This document shows, in pieces, positions 8,194-17,963 of a DNA stretch of 50,975 bases. The stretch lies in contig CALJPQ010000015.1 in assembly GCA_937980645.1 (NCBI GenBank), forward strand, positions 1-50,975. Direction: 5' to 3'. The position numbers were made by a program, and so were the translations under genes. The notes beneath the pieces were generated by a model that was given only the letters and a program-made list of their open reading frames with translations, was not told where the DNA came from and did not search any database. Numbering within the stretch: the stretch's first letter is position 1; every line of letters starts with the position of its first letter. This DNA comes from an uncultured Saprospiraceae bacterium (GTDB lineage: Bacteria; Bacteroidota; Bacteroidia; Chitinophagales; Saprospiraceae).

Positions 8194-10686
8194 TCAGGGG
8201 GCTATTTCGGCTGGCGCAGGTGTCTTTTTTCGCGACTTCTTCTTGTCCACACCGTTGGCGCTGCTTTGTCGGGCGGGGTTGGGTATGCCCAGCGCAATTT
8301 CGAGCACCTCGGCCATTGTGTCCACGTAATGGAATTGCAAGCCTTTGATGTACTCCGGCTCTATTTCGGCCACGTGTTTTTGGTTGTCTTTGCACAGCAA
8401 TACTTCGCGCAGGCCGGCGCGCTTAGCAGCGAGGATTTTTTCCTTAATGCCGCCGACGGGCAGCACCTTGCCGCGCAAGGTGATTTCGCCGGTCATAGCT
8501 AAGAAAGGTTTGACGGGGCGCTTCATAAAGGCCGACGTCAGGGCCGTGAGCATGGTTACACCTGCCGAGGGGCCGTCTTTGGGTATGGCGCCTTCGGGCA
8601 CGTGAATATGGATGTCGGTTTTATCGAAGACCTCGGGGTCAATGGAGAGTTCCTCCGCGTGCGCTTTGATGAAGCTGAGGGCGGTGGTGGCGCTTTCTTT
8701 CATGACGTCGCCGAGGTTGCCGGTCATCTGCAGGCGGCCGTTGCCTTTGTTGAGGCTGGCTTCGATGAAAAGGATGTCGCCGCCGAAGCTCGTCCAGGCC
8801 AGCCCGATAGCGACGCCGGGCACTTGCTGCTCCTGATAGACTTCGGCGTCGTATTTGGTAGGCCCCAGAATATCCTGGATGTGTTCAGGTCGGATGACAG
8901 GGTCGTATGGCTCTTCCATGGCTACTTTTTTGGCCACATGGCGCATGACGGAGCCGATTTCGCGGTTAAGGTTACGCACGCCGCTTTCGGCAGTGTAGTG
9001 GCGGATGATGTGCGTAAGCGCCCGGTCGGTGATTTTGACCTGTTCGGGTTTCAGCCCGTGCTCTTTGCGCTGTTGGGGAATGAGGTGGCGTTTGGCGATT
9101 TCCATTTTCTCCTCTTGCGAGTAGCCGGAAATCTCGATGATTTCCATGCGGTCGAGCAGGGCGGGTTGAATGGTCGAGAGCGTGTTGGCTGTGGCGATGA
9201 ACAGCACCTTCGACAGGTCGTACTCCAGTTCTAAGTAATTGTCGTAGAAGGTGGTGTTTTGCTCCGGATCGAGCACTTCGAGCAGGGCGGAGGAGGGGTC
9301 GCCACGAAAGTCTTTGCCTACCTTATCTATTTCGTCGAGAATGAAGACCGGGTTGCTGCTCTTGCACTTTTTGAGCGACTGGATGATCCGGCCCGGCATG
9401 GCGCCGATGTACGTGCGTCGGTGGCCGCGGATTTCGGCTTCATCGTGCAGGCCACCGAGGCTCATGCGCACATATTTACGGCGGAGCGCTTTGGCGATGC
9501 TCTGGCCCAAAGAGGTCTTACCCACACCGGGCGGGCCGACTAAGCACAGGATAGGCGCCTTCATGTCGCCTTTCAGCTTCAGAACGGCCAGGTGCTCCAG
9601 GATGCGCTCTTTGACTTTGGTCAGGCCGTAGTGGTCTTTGTCCAGGACGGCCTTTACACGCTTGAGGTCGAAGTTGTCTTTGGTGTATTCCTGCCAGGGC
9701 AAATCGAGCAGTGTTTCCAGATAAGAGAGACCGATGGAGTATTCGGCAATCTGCGGGTTGACGCGGCGCAGTTTGTTGATTTCACGGTGGAAGGCTTCCT
9801 CGACGTTCTTGGGCCATTTTTTCTTTTTGGCGCGTTCCAACAAGGCGTTAATTTCCTCCTCCTGCGGGTTTTGGCCCAGTTCTTCCTGGATGGTTTTGAG
9901 CTGTTGGCTCAGGAAGTAGTCGCGCTGTTGCTTTTCGATGTCGTGGCGCACTTTGGCCTCTATCTGGTCTTTGAGCTCAAGCAATTGCAGCTCGGCATCC
10001 ATGTGCTGCAGGATGCGACTGGCCTTCTCCTTGAGGTTGTTGATCTCCAGGATGGCCTGCTTTTCCTCCAGTTTGATGTTGAGGTTGGAGGCGATGAAGT
10101 TGAGCAGGAAGTTGTCGCTGGTGATGTTTTTGAGCATGACCACCGCTTCGGAGGGGATGTGCGGCGACAGCTCAATGATCTGGCGCGCCGTATCGCGGAT
10201 GCTGCTGATGAGAGCGCGAAACTCTAATTTGTTTTTGGGCGGTATGTACTCCAACGGTCGGACGGATGCTGTCAGGTAGGGTTCTTCACTCAGGGCCTCC
10301 CGTACCTCGAAGCGCGTACGGCCCTGCAGGATGGCCGTGGTGGAGCCGTCGGGCATGCGCAGCATTTTGAGGATGCGCGCCACGGTGCCGATGGTGTACA
10401 GGTCGCGAAACGTGGGGTTTTCTATCTTGATGTCGCGCTGCGAAAGCACTCCGATGTAGCGATGCTCATCGTAGGCGCGCTGCACGGCCCGAATGCTCTT
10501 GTCGCGCCCAATGGTGATGGGCGTAACGATACCCGGAAAGAGCACCGTATTTTTCAAAGGCAAAATCGGTAGCACTTCCGGAAAAGTCTCATCCTGCCCT
10601 AAATCCTCGTCTTCCTCCAAAGAAAAAATCGGAGATATTTCAGGTTCATCTTCCGATTGAACAGCTAATAACCAATTTTCAAACAT
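8194..10686 (-). CDS. lon: ATP-dependent Lon protease
   Basis: An 830-residue LonA protease that degrades misfolded and regulatory proteins in the cytoplasm. Order of parts: acidic N-terminal tail (about 1-38), LON substrate-binding domain (about 38-250), a helical linker, AAA+ module with Walker A GPPGVGKT (384-391), Walker B FILDEID and the [12 protein letters not shown] segment, then the protease domain with the Ser707-Lys750 dyad (KDGPSAG and GGIKEK). The C-terminus is a Lys/Ser/Pro-rich tail. I start it at ATG 10686 (MFENWLL) rather than the TTG 12 bases upstream. The Glu/Asp-rich first 40 residues are longer than in E. coli Lon. Confidence 0.96.
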   Translation of the reverse strand: MFENWLLAVQSEDEPEISPIFSLEEDEDLGQDETFPEVLPILPLKNTVLFPGIVTPITIGRDKSIRAVQRAYDEHRYIGVLSQRDIKIENPTFRDLYTIGTVARILKMLRMPDGSTTAILQGRTRFEVREALSEEPYLTASVRPLEYIPPKNKLEFRALISSIRDTARQIIELSPHIPSEAVVMLKNITSDNFLLNFIASNLNIKLEEKQAILEINNLKEKASRILQHMDAELQLLELKDQIEAKVRHDIEKQQRDYFLSQQLKTIQEELGQNPQEEEINALLERAKKKKWPKNVEEAFHREINKLRRVNPQIAEYSIGLSYLETLLDLPWQEYTKDNFDLKRVKAVLDKDHYGLTKVKERILEHLAVLKLKGDMKAPILCLVGPPGVGKTSLGQSIAKALRRKYVRMSLGGLHDEAEIRGHRRTYIGAMPGRIIQSLKKCKSSNPVFILDEIDKVGKDFRGDPSSALLEVLDPEQNTTFYDNYLELEYDLSKVLFIATANTLSTIQPALLDRMEIIEISGYSQEEKMEIAKRHLIPQQRKEHGLKPEQVKITDRALTHIIRHYTAESGVRNLNREIGSVMRHVAKKVAMEEPYDPVIRPEHIQDILGPTKYDAEVYQEQQVPGVAIGLAWTSFGGDILFIEASLNKGNGRLQMTGNLGDVMKESATTALSFIKAHAEELSIDPEVFDKTDIHIHVPEGAIPKDGPSAGVTMLTALTSAFMKRPVKPFLAMTGEITLRGKVLPVGGIKEKILAAKRAGLREVLLCKDNQKHVAEIEPEYIKGLQFHYVDTMAEVLEIALGIPNPARQSSANGVDKKKSRKKTPAPAEIAP

Positions 10687-11136
10687 ATGTATAGCCAAAA
10701 AGCATTTTGTTAGAGAATAAGACCCTGTTCAGGCTTGTAACATTTTCCCCGCTTTCGGCGGTGGTATTTCTTGCCTTAGAATGGGTCATTTCGCGGATAC
10801 CTTAGCCAAGACAAATAACGCGCAAACGTTGAAAGTTTTTCGCAAATCCAATGAGGAAAAACGCTTTTTGTCTTGCATTGACTTTATTCTTCTATTATGT
10901 CAAACTGCACTTCTTTTCAAAACGCTTGCCAGTGGCAAAAATCGGCTTATCTGGCAGGATTGGCGCCATTTATCCGCCAAAAAGGCAGCCCTCTGGCATA
11001 CACAGCGTTCCTTGTCGTACAGAAGCGGCCTCTGGCAGCTGTCGGCACGCGTAAAGGGGCAGCGATTGGCCCATTTGTATAAAGCCGAGGCTGCCTCATC
11101 CATTATGCGGGGTTTGGACATAAGTTTGCGCCTGAC
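10687..11136. other. 450-bp gap between divergent lon and TIGR02757 genes
   Basis: It should hold the lon promoter and that of the TIGR02757 gene. All three plus-strand frames stay open over parts of it, including a 61-codon ATG frame (10897-11082), but these look like chance open frames: no recognisable product and no consistent codon pattern. Only the TAAGTTTG box at 11121 stands out. Confidence 0.4.
11121..11128 (+). promoter_or_regulatory. Candidate -7 element TAAGTTTG, nearly leaderless
   Basis: TAAGTTTGC is a perfect TAnnTTTG match ending 8 bases before the ATG at 11137. If used, the transcript would start at or within a few bases of the start codon. Confidence 0.45.
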
Positions 11137-11907
11137 ATGGAGGGTTTGCGCGATTTTCTGGAACAAGCCGTTCGGCGCTACAACACAGTGGCGTTTATCG
11201 AGGGTGACCCCATCAGCGTGCCGCACCGCTTTGAGCGCTTGCAAGACCGGGAGATTGCCGGCTTTTGGGCGGCCGTGCTGGCGTGGGGCCAGCGCAAAAC
11301 CATCATTCAGAGCGCACTGCGCGCCGTGGAGCTGATGGACTGGGCGCCTTACGAATTTGCTTTGGAACACCGCGAGGCAGACCGGGAGCGCTTTGCGCGC
11401 TTTTACCATCGCACCTTTCAGCCTACGGACGCCCTCTACTTTCTGGAGTTTTTTCAAAACTATTACCGCCGCCATACCTCGTTGGAAACGGCTTTTGCGC
11501 GGCATTTGCTGCCTGGCGACGCTACTGTCGAGCGCGCATTGGTGGGGTTTCACCGCGACTTTTTCGACCATGCCTGGGCACCGGAGCGCACGCGCAAGCA
11601 TATTCCCACGCCTGAGCGCGGCTCTACGTGCAAGCGCCTCAATATGTTTTTGCGCTGGATGGTGCGCCGAGACTTAGCAGGCGTGGACTTCGGCCTCTGG
11701 CGCCAGATCCGGCCCGCGCAGCTGCTGTTGCCCTTAGATGTACATGTGGAGCGCGTGGCTCGCCAACTGGGGCTACTGCAACGCCGCCAGACGGATTGGC
11801 GGGCTGTGCTGGAACTGACGGAGGCATTGCGGGCTTTCGATGGGGATGATCCGGCCAAATACGATTTTGCGCTCTTTGGGCTGAGCGCCGCATTGGAGGC
11901 GAAGTGA
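11137..11907 (+). CDS. TIGR02757 (DUF2400) family protein
   Basis: A 256-residue protein with the family signature DREIAGFWAAVLAWGQR (37-53), followed by helical segments with YYRRHTS and HIPTPERGSTCKRLNMFLRWMVR. The second half, with LLPLDVHVERVARQLGLL, resembles a HhH-type DNA glycosylase fold. The family is widespread in Bacteroidota and its biochemical role is unproven; a DNA-repair-like activity is an inference from that fold. No signal peptide is present. It ends 40 bp before the O-antigen-ligase-like gene and may be cotranscribed with it. Confidence 0.85.
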   Translation: MEGLRDFLEQAVRRYNTVAFIEGDPISVPHRFERLQDREIAGFWAAVLAWGQRKTIIQSALRAVELMDWAPYEFALEHREADRERFARFYHRTFQPTDALYFLEFFQNYYRRHTSLETAFARHLLPGDATVERALVGFHRDFFDHAWAPERTRKHIPTPERGSTCKRLNMFLRWMVRRDLAGVDFGLWRQIRPAQLLLPLDVHVERVARQLGLLQRRQTDWRAVLELTEALRAFDGDDPAKYDFALFGLSAALEAK

Positions 11908-11947
11908 ATGCCAAGCCTGTACCTTTGGTGTGCAAAACCTGTTGCGT

Positions 11948-13258
11948 ATGTTTGCTCATTTCTCGCGCTCTCAAGGGCGCCTTACACCCGCGCGCCTGGC
12001 TGTGTTTTCGGCATGTGTGGTGGTGGTCAGTATGCCGGTGTCGCCCTTTTTGCTTTCGCTGGGCATGTGGGGGCTGGTTTTCAGTGCGTTGTGGCATCGG
12101 GCCCGACTAACTGCTGCTGCCGATGCATCTCTTCGGGGCCTGTCGTTGGTGGGGCGGTCGTTGGTGGACTCTTTTCGGGTGTTCCTTGCACATAGGCCAT
12201 TGGTGATGTTGGGTTTGCTGTTGCTGATACCTTTTGTCAGCGGCCTGTGGTCGGAAGACCAGGGGTTCTGGCTGGAGCGCGTGCGGGTACGGGTGCCGTT
12301 TGTGGTATTGCCCTGGGCCTTTGCCAATCTGCCGCCGTTGAGCCAGCGGCAATACGATACGGTGCTGTATCTGTTGGTCTGGACGATGGCGCTGCTGGGC
12401 ATCGGTGTCTGCATCAATTATGCGCTGCATGAGGACCAAATTCTGGAAGCCATGGAGCACGGCAAGCCCATACCGGTGCCGCGCAACCACATTCGCTTTA
12501 GCCTGATGGTGGCAACGGCCATTCTGTCAGGTGCCTGGTTGTGGGTGCGCGGCTTTGTGTTGCGTTATGCCTGGGAGCGGCTGCTTTTAGCCATTGCCCT
12601 CGTTTTTTTGGTGGGTTTCATTCATTTCCTGTCGGTGCGTAGCGGCTTAGCGGTGCTCTATGCTGGTGTCCTATTTGCGCTGGCGCGCTGGACCTGGAGC
12701 ACGCGCCGCTGGGGCGTGGCGCTGGCCGCGGTAGTGGGTATCATCTTGCTGGCCGGGATATCCTTTTGGGTGTTTCCCAGCATGCAGGAGAAATGGGGCT
12801 ACACTGCACACGATTGGGAGCACTACCAACACGAAGACGGTGCGAATTATTCCGACTCGGAGCGCTGGGTTTCGCTGGAGGCGGGCTGGATGCTGTGGCA
12901 GGCCAATCCGTGGCTGGGCGTGGGCACGGGCGACCTGCCCGCAGAAATGAAGCGCACAGTAGAGGAGCGCTTTCCGGAGCACGCCCAAACGTTCAAGTTG
13001 CCGCACAATCAGTTTATCTATCTAATGGCGGGCACAGGGCTACTCGGGCTGCTGGGGAGCTTACTGGCCTGGAGCGGGCTGTTGTTCAGCTGCCAGCGGC
13101 GCTGCTGGCTGTTTGGCATCTTTCAGGTCATGCTGCTGGCCTCTTGTATGGTCGAATACACCATCGAAACCTCTGCCGGCGTAGCCTGGAGCCTGTTTTA
13201 CTCGCTGTGGTTTTGGGCGCCAGGGCAGCAGAGGAAAGAGGCCGGAGATATTTTTTGA
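11948..13258 (+). CDS. O-antigen ligase (WaaL) family polytopic membrane protein
   Basis: About 436 residues with ten or so hydrophobic segments. A large polar loop of about 80 residues (around 275-350) contains WVSLEAGWMLWQANPWLGVGTGD and KLPHNQFIYLMAGTGLLG. The NPWLGVGTGD and PHNxFI motifs are typical of the Wzy_C/WaaL superfamily, which transfers or polymerises undecaprenyl-linked glycans on the periplasmic face. Its precise acceptor (lipid A core, polymer or protein glycan) cannot be told. I prefer ATG 11948 (MFAHFSRS) to the GTG at 11930. No other glycan-assembly genes are adjacent, so it is an orphan ligase-like gene. Confidence 0.8.
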   Translation: MFAHFSRSQGRLTPARLAVFSACVVVVSMPVSPFLLSLGMWGLVFSALWHRARLTAAADASLRGLSLVGRSLVDSFRVFLAHRPLVMLGLLLLIPFVSGLWSEDQGFWLERVRVRVPFVVLPWAFANLPPLSQRQYDTVLYLLVWTMALLGIGVCINYALHEDQILEAMEHGKPIPVPRNHIRFSLMVATAILSGAWLWVRGFVLRYAWERLLLAIALVFLVGFIHFLSVRSGLAVLYAGVLFALARWTWSTRRWGVALAAVVGIILLAGISFWVFPSMQEKWGYTAHDWEHYQHEDGANYSDSERWVSLEAGWMLWQANPWLGVGTGDLPAEMKRTVEERFPEHAQTFKLPHNQFIYLMAGTGLLGLLGSLLAWSGLLFSCQRRCWLFGIFQVMLLASCMVEYTIETSAGVAWSLFYSLWFWAPGQQRKEAGDIF

Positions 13259-13545
13259 GCCTGCAAAGAGACGCGCACTTGGGAGATGCTTTTACATTTG
13301 CCTGGTTAACTAAATTTAATGGGCAAAAACCTCAAATAGATTCAGAATTTTTTTTATTTTATTAAAAAAACAAGAAAAAACATTTTTTATTTTCTAAAAA
13401 ATAAATACCCGTTCCAAATTTTAGATTAAACCAGTGGCAATGGCTTCCGAAAATCCGGAAAACGGTTCGCATTAATCTTTTTTTATTTTGCAACCGCTTC
13501 TTTTTAGGCCTTTATCCGTTTGCTGGGCCGAATTTTTTACGGGCT
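13259..13545 (+). promoter_or_regulatory. AT-rich leader region with a TACATTTG box at 13293-13300
   Basis: This 287-bp gap is strikingly A/T-rich around 13345-13400, with runs of T and A, unlike the GC-rich genes on both sides. A perfect TAnnTTTG box (TACATTTGC) lies at 13293-13300, but it is 245 bp upstream of the next ATG. If it drives the acyltransferase-susC-susD operon, the leader would be long. A weaker TTATTTTG lies nearer the start. Confidence 0.35.
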
Positions 13546-14649
13546 ATGCGCTATTTATCCGTGGATTTCTATCGGGGCCTGACGATTGCCTTCATGTTGG
13601 TGGTCAACACACCGGGCACGTGGGAGCATGTTTATGGGCCGTTGTTGCACGCTGATTGGCACGGGTGCACGCCGACCGACCTGGTGTTTCCCTCGTTTTT
13701 GTTCATTGTGGGCGTCTCGATGCAGTTTTCGTTTTCTAAGCATGGCCCGGCGGGGCGGGCATTTCTGTTGCGGAAGGCATTGCGGCGCTCGGCGCTGTTG
13801 TTTGTGCTGGGTTTGTTGTTGGCGTGGTATCCGTTTTGGAACAAGAGCCTGTCGGAGTTGCGCATATTGGGCGTGCTTCAGCGCATTGGGTTGTGTTATG
13901 GGCTGGCGTCGTTGCTGGTGCTCTACTTGCCGCCGCGCGGAGTGTTCTGGGCTGCGATGGGTATCCTTTTGGGCTATTGGGGGCTTTTAGTGTGGGGGGC
14001 TGCTCCCGGGATTGACCCTTTTTCCTTGGAGCACAGTGTAGTGCGGCACATTGACCTGGCAGTGCTGGGAGCGGCGCACCTTTGGAAGGGCAAAGGGATA
14101 CCTTTTGATCCGGAAGGTTTGCTCAGCACCTTGCCGGCGGTGGTAACGGTCCTGATAGGCTGGCACTCAGGCCGAGTAATGCAGCGGTTGGGCGAAGAGA
14201 AAATCAGGACAGTAAAAGCGTTAGCACTGACTGGTGCTGTGCTGACGGCGTTGGGAGGGTTGTGGCATTTGGTTTTCCCCATCAATAAGAGCCTGTGGAC
14301 GAGTTCGTTTGTGCTTTACACAGGGGGGCTTTCGATGTTGTTGCTGGCAGCAAGTGTGTGGGTGATTGATGTGCTCGGCTGGCGGCGCGGAGTTCGTTTT
14401 TTTCTGGTTTTTGGGGCTAATCCGCTGTTTGCCTACGTGCTGTCGGGCCTGTTGGTCAAGACCTTGCTCAACATTCGCTGGACGGTGGGTGAGGAGAAGT
14501 GGAATGCGTATCGCTGGCTTTACCAGACTGTTTTCGTGCCCATAGAGCCTTACAAGGTGGGGTCGTTGCTGTTTGCCCTGGCTTTTCTAATGGTGTGTTG
14601 GGCCGTGTGTTGGGTGCTATATCGGCGGGGCATTTACATCAAAATTTGA
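13546..14649 (+). CDS. NagX/HGSNAT-like acyltransferase, polytopic membrane protein (COG4299, DUF5009)
   Basis: 367 residues and about ten hydrophobic helices. The start MRYLSVDFYRGLTIAFMLVV is typical of the family, with TPTDLVFPSFLFIVGVSM shortly after. It is related to human heparan-alpha-glucosaminide N-acetyltransferase; bacterial members (NagX) are often encoded with amino-sugar uptake genes. It probably sits in the inner membrane and transfers an acyl group to a sugar. The stop is 25 bp from the susC start, so it appears to be the first gene of a three-gene operon with the SusC/SusD pair. This hints that their ligand is an amino-sugar glycan, which is inference because no glycosidase is nearby. 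Confidence 0.85.
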   Translation: MRYLSVDFYRGLTIAFMLVVNTPGTWEHVYGPLLHADWHGCTPTDLVFPSFLFIVGVSMQFSFSKHGPAGRAFLLRKALRRSALLFVLGLLLAWYPFWNKSLSELRILGVLQRIGLCYGLASLLVLYLPPRGVFWAAMGILLGYWGLLVWGAAPGIDPFSLEHSVVRHIDLAVLGAAHLWKGKGIPFDPEGLLSTLPAVVTVLIGWHSGRVMQRLGEEKIRTVKALALTGAVLTALGGLWHLVFPINKSLWTSSFVLYTGGLSMLLLAASVWVIDVLGWRRGVRFFLVFGANPLFAYVLSGLLVKTLLNIRWTVGEEKWNAYRWLYQTVFVPIEPYKVGSLLFALAFLMVCWAVCWVLYRRGIYIKI

Positions 14650-14674
14650 AAAATCACTCAAACTCATCATCGTT

Positions 14675-17600
14675 ATGAAGCAGTACATTTACCTCTGTGT
14701 GCGGGCGATGCTCTTGTGGCTCATGCCTGCAATGCTGGCAGCGCAGTCTGTCAGTTTCAGTATCAAAGGCACGGTTACCGACGAGCGGGGTGAGCCGTTG
14801 GTGGGGGCCGTGGTCAGTCTGGCCGAGCGTCGGGTGGGTGCTTCCACCGATTTACGCGGCTTTTACGCGCTAGAGGGGGCGGCGCCCGAAGGCACGTACA
14901 CTCTGACGGTCTCGTATGTGGGCTACACCACTTACCGCACGCCAGTAACCATTCGCCAGGGGCAGCCAATTACGCAGGACATCAGCCTGAGTAGCGACAT
15001 CCTGAACCTCGACGAGGTGATCGTTACAGGTAACTCGCCCACGGCTACACGTAAGCAACTGGGCAACGCCATTGGCGTGGTGGACGGGCGCAGCCTGGAA
15101 AAGGCTGGCTCTAACAACACGTTAGGCGCCTTAGCAGGTAAGGTAGCCGGAGCGCAAATCAGCCAGAACTCGGGCGACCCAGGCGGCGGCTTCACCATCC
15201 GCCTGCGCGGCGTTAGTTCCGTCAAAGGTAGTTCCGACCCGCTGTACATCGTGGATGGCGTCATTGTGGACAACTCCTCGCAGAACGTCATCAACCGCAG
15301 CGCCGACGCCATGACGGTAGGCCTGGCTGCCGGCCAGAACCGCCTCATTGACATCAACCCCAACGATATCGAGCGTATCGAAGTGCTCAATGGCGCTTCT
15401 GCTGCTGCCCTGTACGGCTCGCGCGCCTCAAACGGCGTGGTGCAAATCTTTACCAAGCGCGGCCGTTCAGGTAAGCCGGTCATCGAATTCAGCACCTCAG
15501 CTAGCCTTAGCCAATTGCGCAAACGGGTATTCGTTACGAAATATCCAAAGCGCTTCGGAGTTAAGGGCAACGACCGCTTAGAGACGAACCAGGATCGCCT
15601 GACCATCTTGCTCACCCTGGGCTTGACCGAACAGCAGCTCATCAACCAGAACATCGGCTACGTCAAAGTCGGATCGGCCAATCGCATCCTCGTCACTAAC
15701 CAGTACGACGTGAAGCGGTACGACTATCAGGACAACATTTTTCGCGACGCTTTCGGCACCGATAACCACCTGTCGGTACGTGGTGGCACGGACCGCAGCA
15801 ACTACTTCGTCTCCTTTGGCTACTCGAACAACGACGGCATCATCCCAAACACCAATTTCACACGCTACTCCGCACGCTTACGCCTCAATCAGGAACTCAC
15901 CTCGTGGGCCACGCTCAGCACCGGCCTCAGCTACGCCCGCAGCGGTAGCCGCGATATGCCCAACGGCAACAACTTCTTCAACCCTATCAGTTGCATGTTC
16001 ATCATCGACAACGTGTGGGACATCACTGAGCGCAACGCCGACGGCACGCTCAAACAAGTAGAACTGGTACGCGTCAACCCGCTGTCTGTCATCGAGACCT
16101 TTGATATTACCCAGCGCACCAACCGCGTCATCAGCGACGTAAACCTCAAACTGTTCCCTTTCAAAGGCTTCCGGGTGGACTATACGCTGGGCTTGGATAA
16201 CTACGGCCTTCAGGGCAACGAACTCTATCCGCGCCTGCCCTATGCCGGCGTAGCCGCCACGTTCTTCCCCGATGGCTACGTGGCGTTTGCCAACAGCAAT
16301 GTTTTTCAGCTGAACAGCGACCTACTGTTCTCCTATGAAACCCAAATAGGCGAACACATCACCTCCACCACCACAGCAGGCCATCAGTACCAGTACGGTA
16401 AAAACCAGTTCACGGGCGTGGAAGGACGCGACCTGGCACCGCTCATCAAGAACATCGCCGGCGCTTCCAACCTCTTCAGCCTGCCGGCGCAGTCCATTGG
16501 TGAGTTTGCCCTCAACGGCTACTTTTTGCAACAGACCTTCGGCGTCAAGGATCAGCTGTTCCTCACCCTGGCCGGGCGCATTGACGGCTCTTCGTACTTC
16601 TCGGAAGACAAGCAGAATAACTTCTATCCCAAAGCCAGCCTCAGCTGGGTGGCTTCGGAAATGTTCCGCAACAGCGGTCTTTCCAACAGCATCAGCACGC
16701 TCAAACTGCGCAGCTCCTATGGCAAGGCCGGCAACCTGACGGGCATCGGCTTCTACGACCGCTTCAATAACTTCCCGGGCAGCAACCTCACCGGCTTTCC
16801 GGCCCTGCTGCCGCCATCGCTGCTGAACAACCCGAACGTAGCGCCCGAGGTGATGACAGAAGTAGAAGGCGGTTTCGACCTGGCCGTGTGGAAAAACCGC
16901 ATCGGTCTGAGCCTGACGCTCTATCAACAGCAGATTGACAACTTAGCCATCAACCGTCCGCTACCGCCCTCTATAGGCGGCAGTAGCGTGGTAACGAACG
17001 TGGGCAGCATGACCAACCGCGGCATCGAGCTGTTGCTCAATGCGCAGCCGGTGCGCACCAACAACTTTGCCTGGAATGTGGGCTTCAACTTCTCGCGTAA
17101 CATCAATGAGGTCTCCGGCGTAACGGGCATCCTGAGCCTGCGCGGCTCCGACGGCACACAGTCGGTGCTCAATGGGCAGCCCTTCGGCGTGTTCTTTGGG
17201 CGCTACTATGCGCGCAACGACGATGGCTCGCTGCTGCTGACCCCACAGGGCCTGGCACAACCCGAGCGCGGATTGGTCATACCGGAGGCGCAGTTTAACG
17301 AAGCCAGCCTGCCCACAGGAGCGCTCAAAAACCGCATCTATCGCTACGGCGGCAGCGTGTTTGTGCCCATGCGCGATGCCAACGGCCAACCGCTGGCTAC
17401 CGGCACACAGGAACTCCGAAAGGTGTTGGGCAATCCCTTCCCTGATTGGGTAGGTACGTTCATCACCTCCGTGGGCTTTAAAAAATTGACCTTCAACCTG
17501 CAGCTGGACATCTCGCGCGGTAATGACGTCTACAACTGGAACCGCATCACCAGCAACAACGTAGGCTTTGGCCCGCTGGCTGATAAAGAGCTCAAAGGCG

Positions 17601-17914
17601 AGGTACCGCGCGGCTATGTGGCCTCCATTGCCGGCGGCGTTACAGGCCAGCGCATCCAGGAAGAACACGTCGAAGACGGCTCCTATGTGAAAGTACGCGA
17701 AATCGGCCTCACTTACGACCTGGGCCGCGTCGGCCGCGGCATGGAAAACCTCTCCATCAGCCTGTGGGGCCGCAACCTTCACTCGTGGGATAATTACCAG
17801 GGCTTTGACCCGGAAACAAACTCGGCAGGCCAAAACGACCGCGTGCGCGGCGACGACTTCGGCAACGTGCCCATCCCGCGTATGTTCGGCATCCGACTGG
17901 CCGGAAGGTTTTAA
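14675..17914 (+). CDS. SusC/RagA-type TonB-linked outer-membrane transporter (first of three)
   Basis: A 1079-residue protein. It has a signal peptide ending near AQS, a CarboxypepD_reg-like domain (about 28-115, with KGTVTDERGEPLVGA), a plug domain (about 120-265) with LYIVDGVIVD and the SusC signature GASAAALYGSRASNGVVQI, then a long beta-barrel ending in RLAGRF. SusC proteins import glycans or peptides across the outer membrane with TonB energy, capped by the SusD lipoprotein encoded next. This one is cotranscribed with the NagX-like gene and lacks the 48-bp upstream element found at the other two susC genes. Confidence 0.93.
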   Translation: MKQYIYLCVRAMLLWLMPAMLAAQSVSFSIKGTVTDERGEPLVGAVVSLAERRVGASTDLRGFYALEGAAPEGTYTLTVSYVGYTTYRTPVTIRQGQPITQDISLSSDILNLDEVIVTGNSPTATRKQLGNAIGVVDGRSLEKAGSNNTLGALAGKVAGAQISQNSGDPGGGFTIRLRGVSSVKGSSDPLYIVDGVIVDNSSQNVINRSADAMTVGLAAGQNRLIDINPNDIERIEVLNGASAAALYGSRASNGVVQIFTKRGRSGKPVIEFSTSASLSQLRKRVFVTKYPKRFGVKGNDRLETNQDRLTILLTLGLTEQQLINQNIGYVKVGSANRILVTNQYDVKRYDYQDNIFRDAFGTDNHLSVRGGTDRSNYFVSFGYSNNDGIIPNTNFTRYSARLRLNQELTSWATLSTGLSYARSGSRDMPNGNNFFNPISCMFIIDNVWDITERNADGTLKQVELVRVNPLSVIETFDITQRTNRVISDVNLKLFPFKGFRVDYTLGLDNYGLQGNELYPRLPYAGVAATFFPDGYVAFANSNVFQLNSDLLFSYETQIGEHITSTTTAGHQYQYGKNQFTGVEGRDLAPLIKNIAGASNLFSLPAQSIGEFALNGYFLQQTFGVKDQLFLTLAGRIDGSSYFSEDKQNNFYPKASLSWVASEMFRNSGLSNSISTLKLRSSYGKAGNLTGIGFYDRFNNFPGSNLTGFPALLPPSLLNNPNVAPEVMTEVEGGFDLAVWKNRIGLSLTLYQQQIDNLAINRPLPPSIGGSSVVTNVGSMTNRGIELLLNAQPVRTNNFAWNVGFNFSRNINEVSGVTGILSLRGSDGTQSVLNGQPFGVFFGRYYARNDDGSLLLTPQGLAQPERGLVIPEAQFNEASLPTGALKNRIYRYGGSVFVPMRDANGQPLATGTQELRKVLGNPFPDWVGTFITSVGFKKLTFNLQLDISRGNDVYNWNRITSNNVGFGPLADKELKGEVPRGYVASIAGGVTGQRIQEEHVEDGSYVKVREIGLTYDLGRVGRGMENLSISLWGRNLHSWDNYQGFDPETNSAGQNDRVRGDDFGNVPIPRMFGIRLAGRF

Positions 17915-17963
17915 ATGGGACAGCATATCGCCCCCTTTGGGCTAAGTACCTTAACCATCAAAC

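Noticed and set aside
10897..11082. 61-codon ATG frame in the lon/TIGR02757 gap
   Set aside because: No recognisable product, no promoter box at a sensible distance, and competing open frames in the same DNA.
10781..11335. Open frame of 184 codons overlapping the start of the TIGR02757 gene
   Set aside because: It overlaps a well-supported gene in another frame, has no recognisable family, and the region is open in several frames at once.
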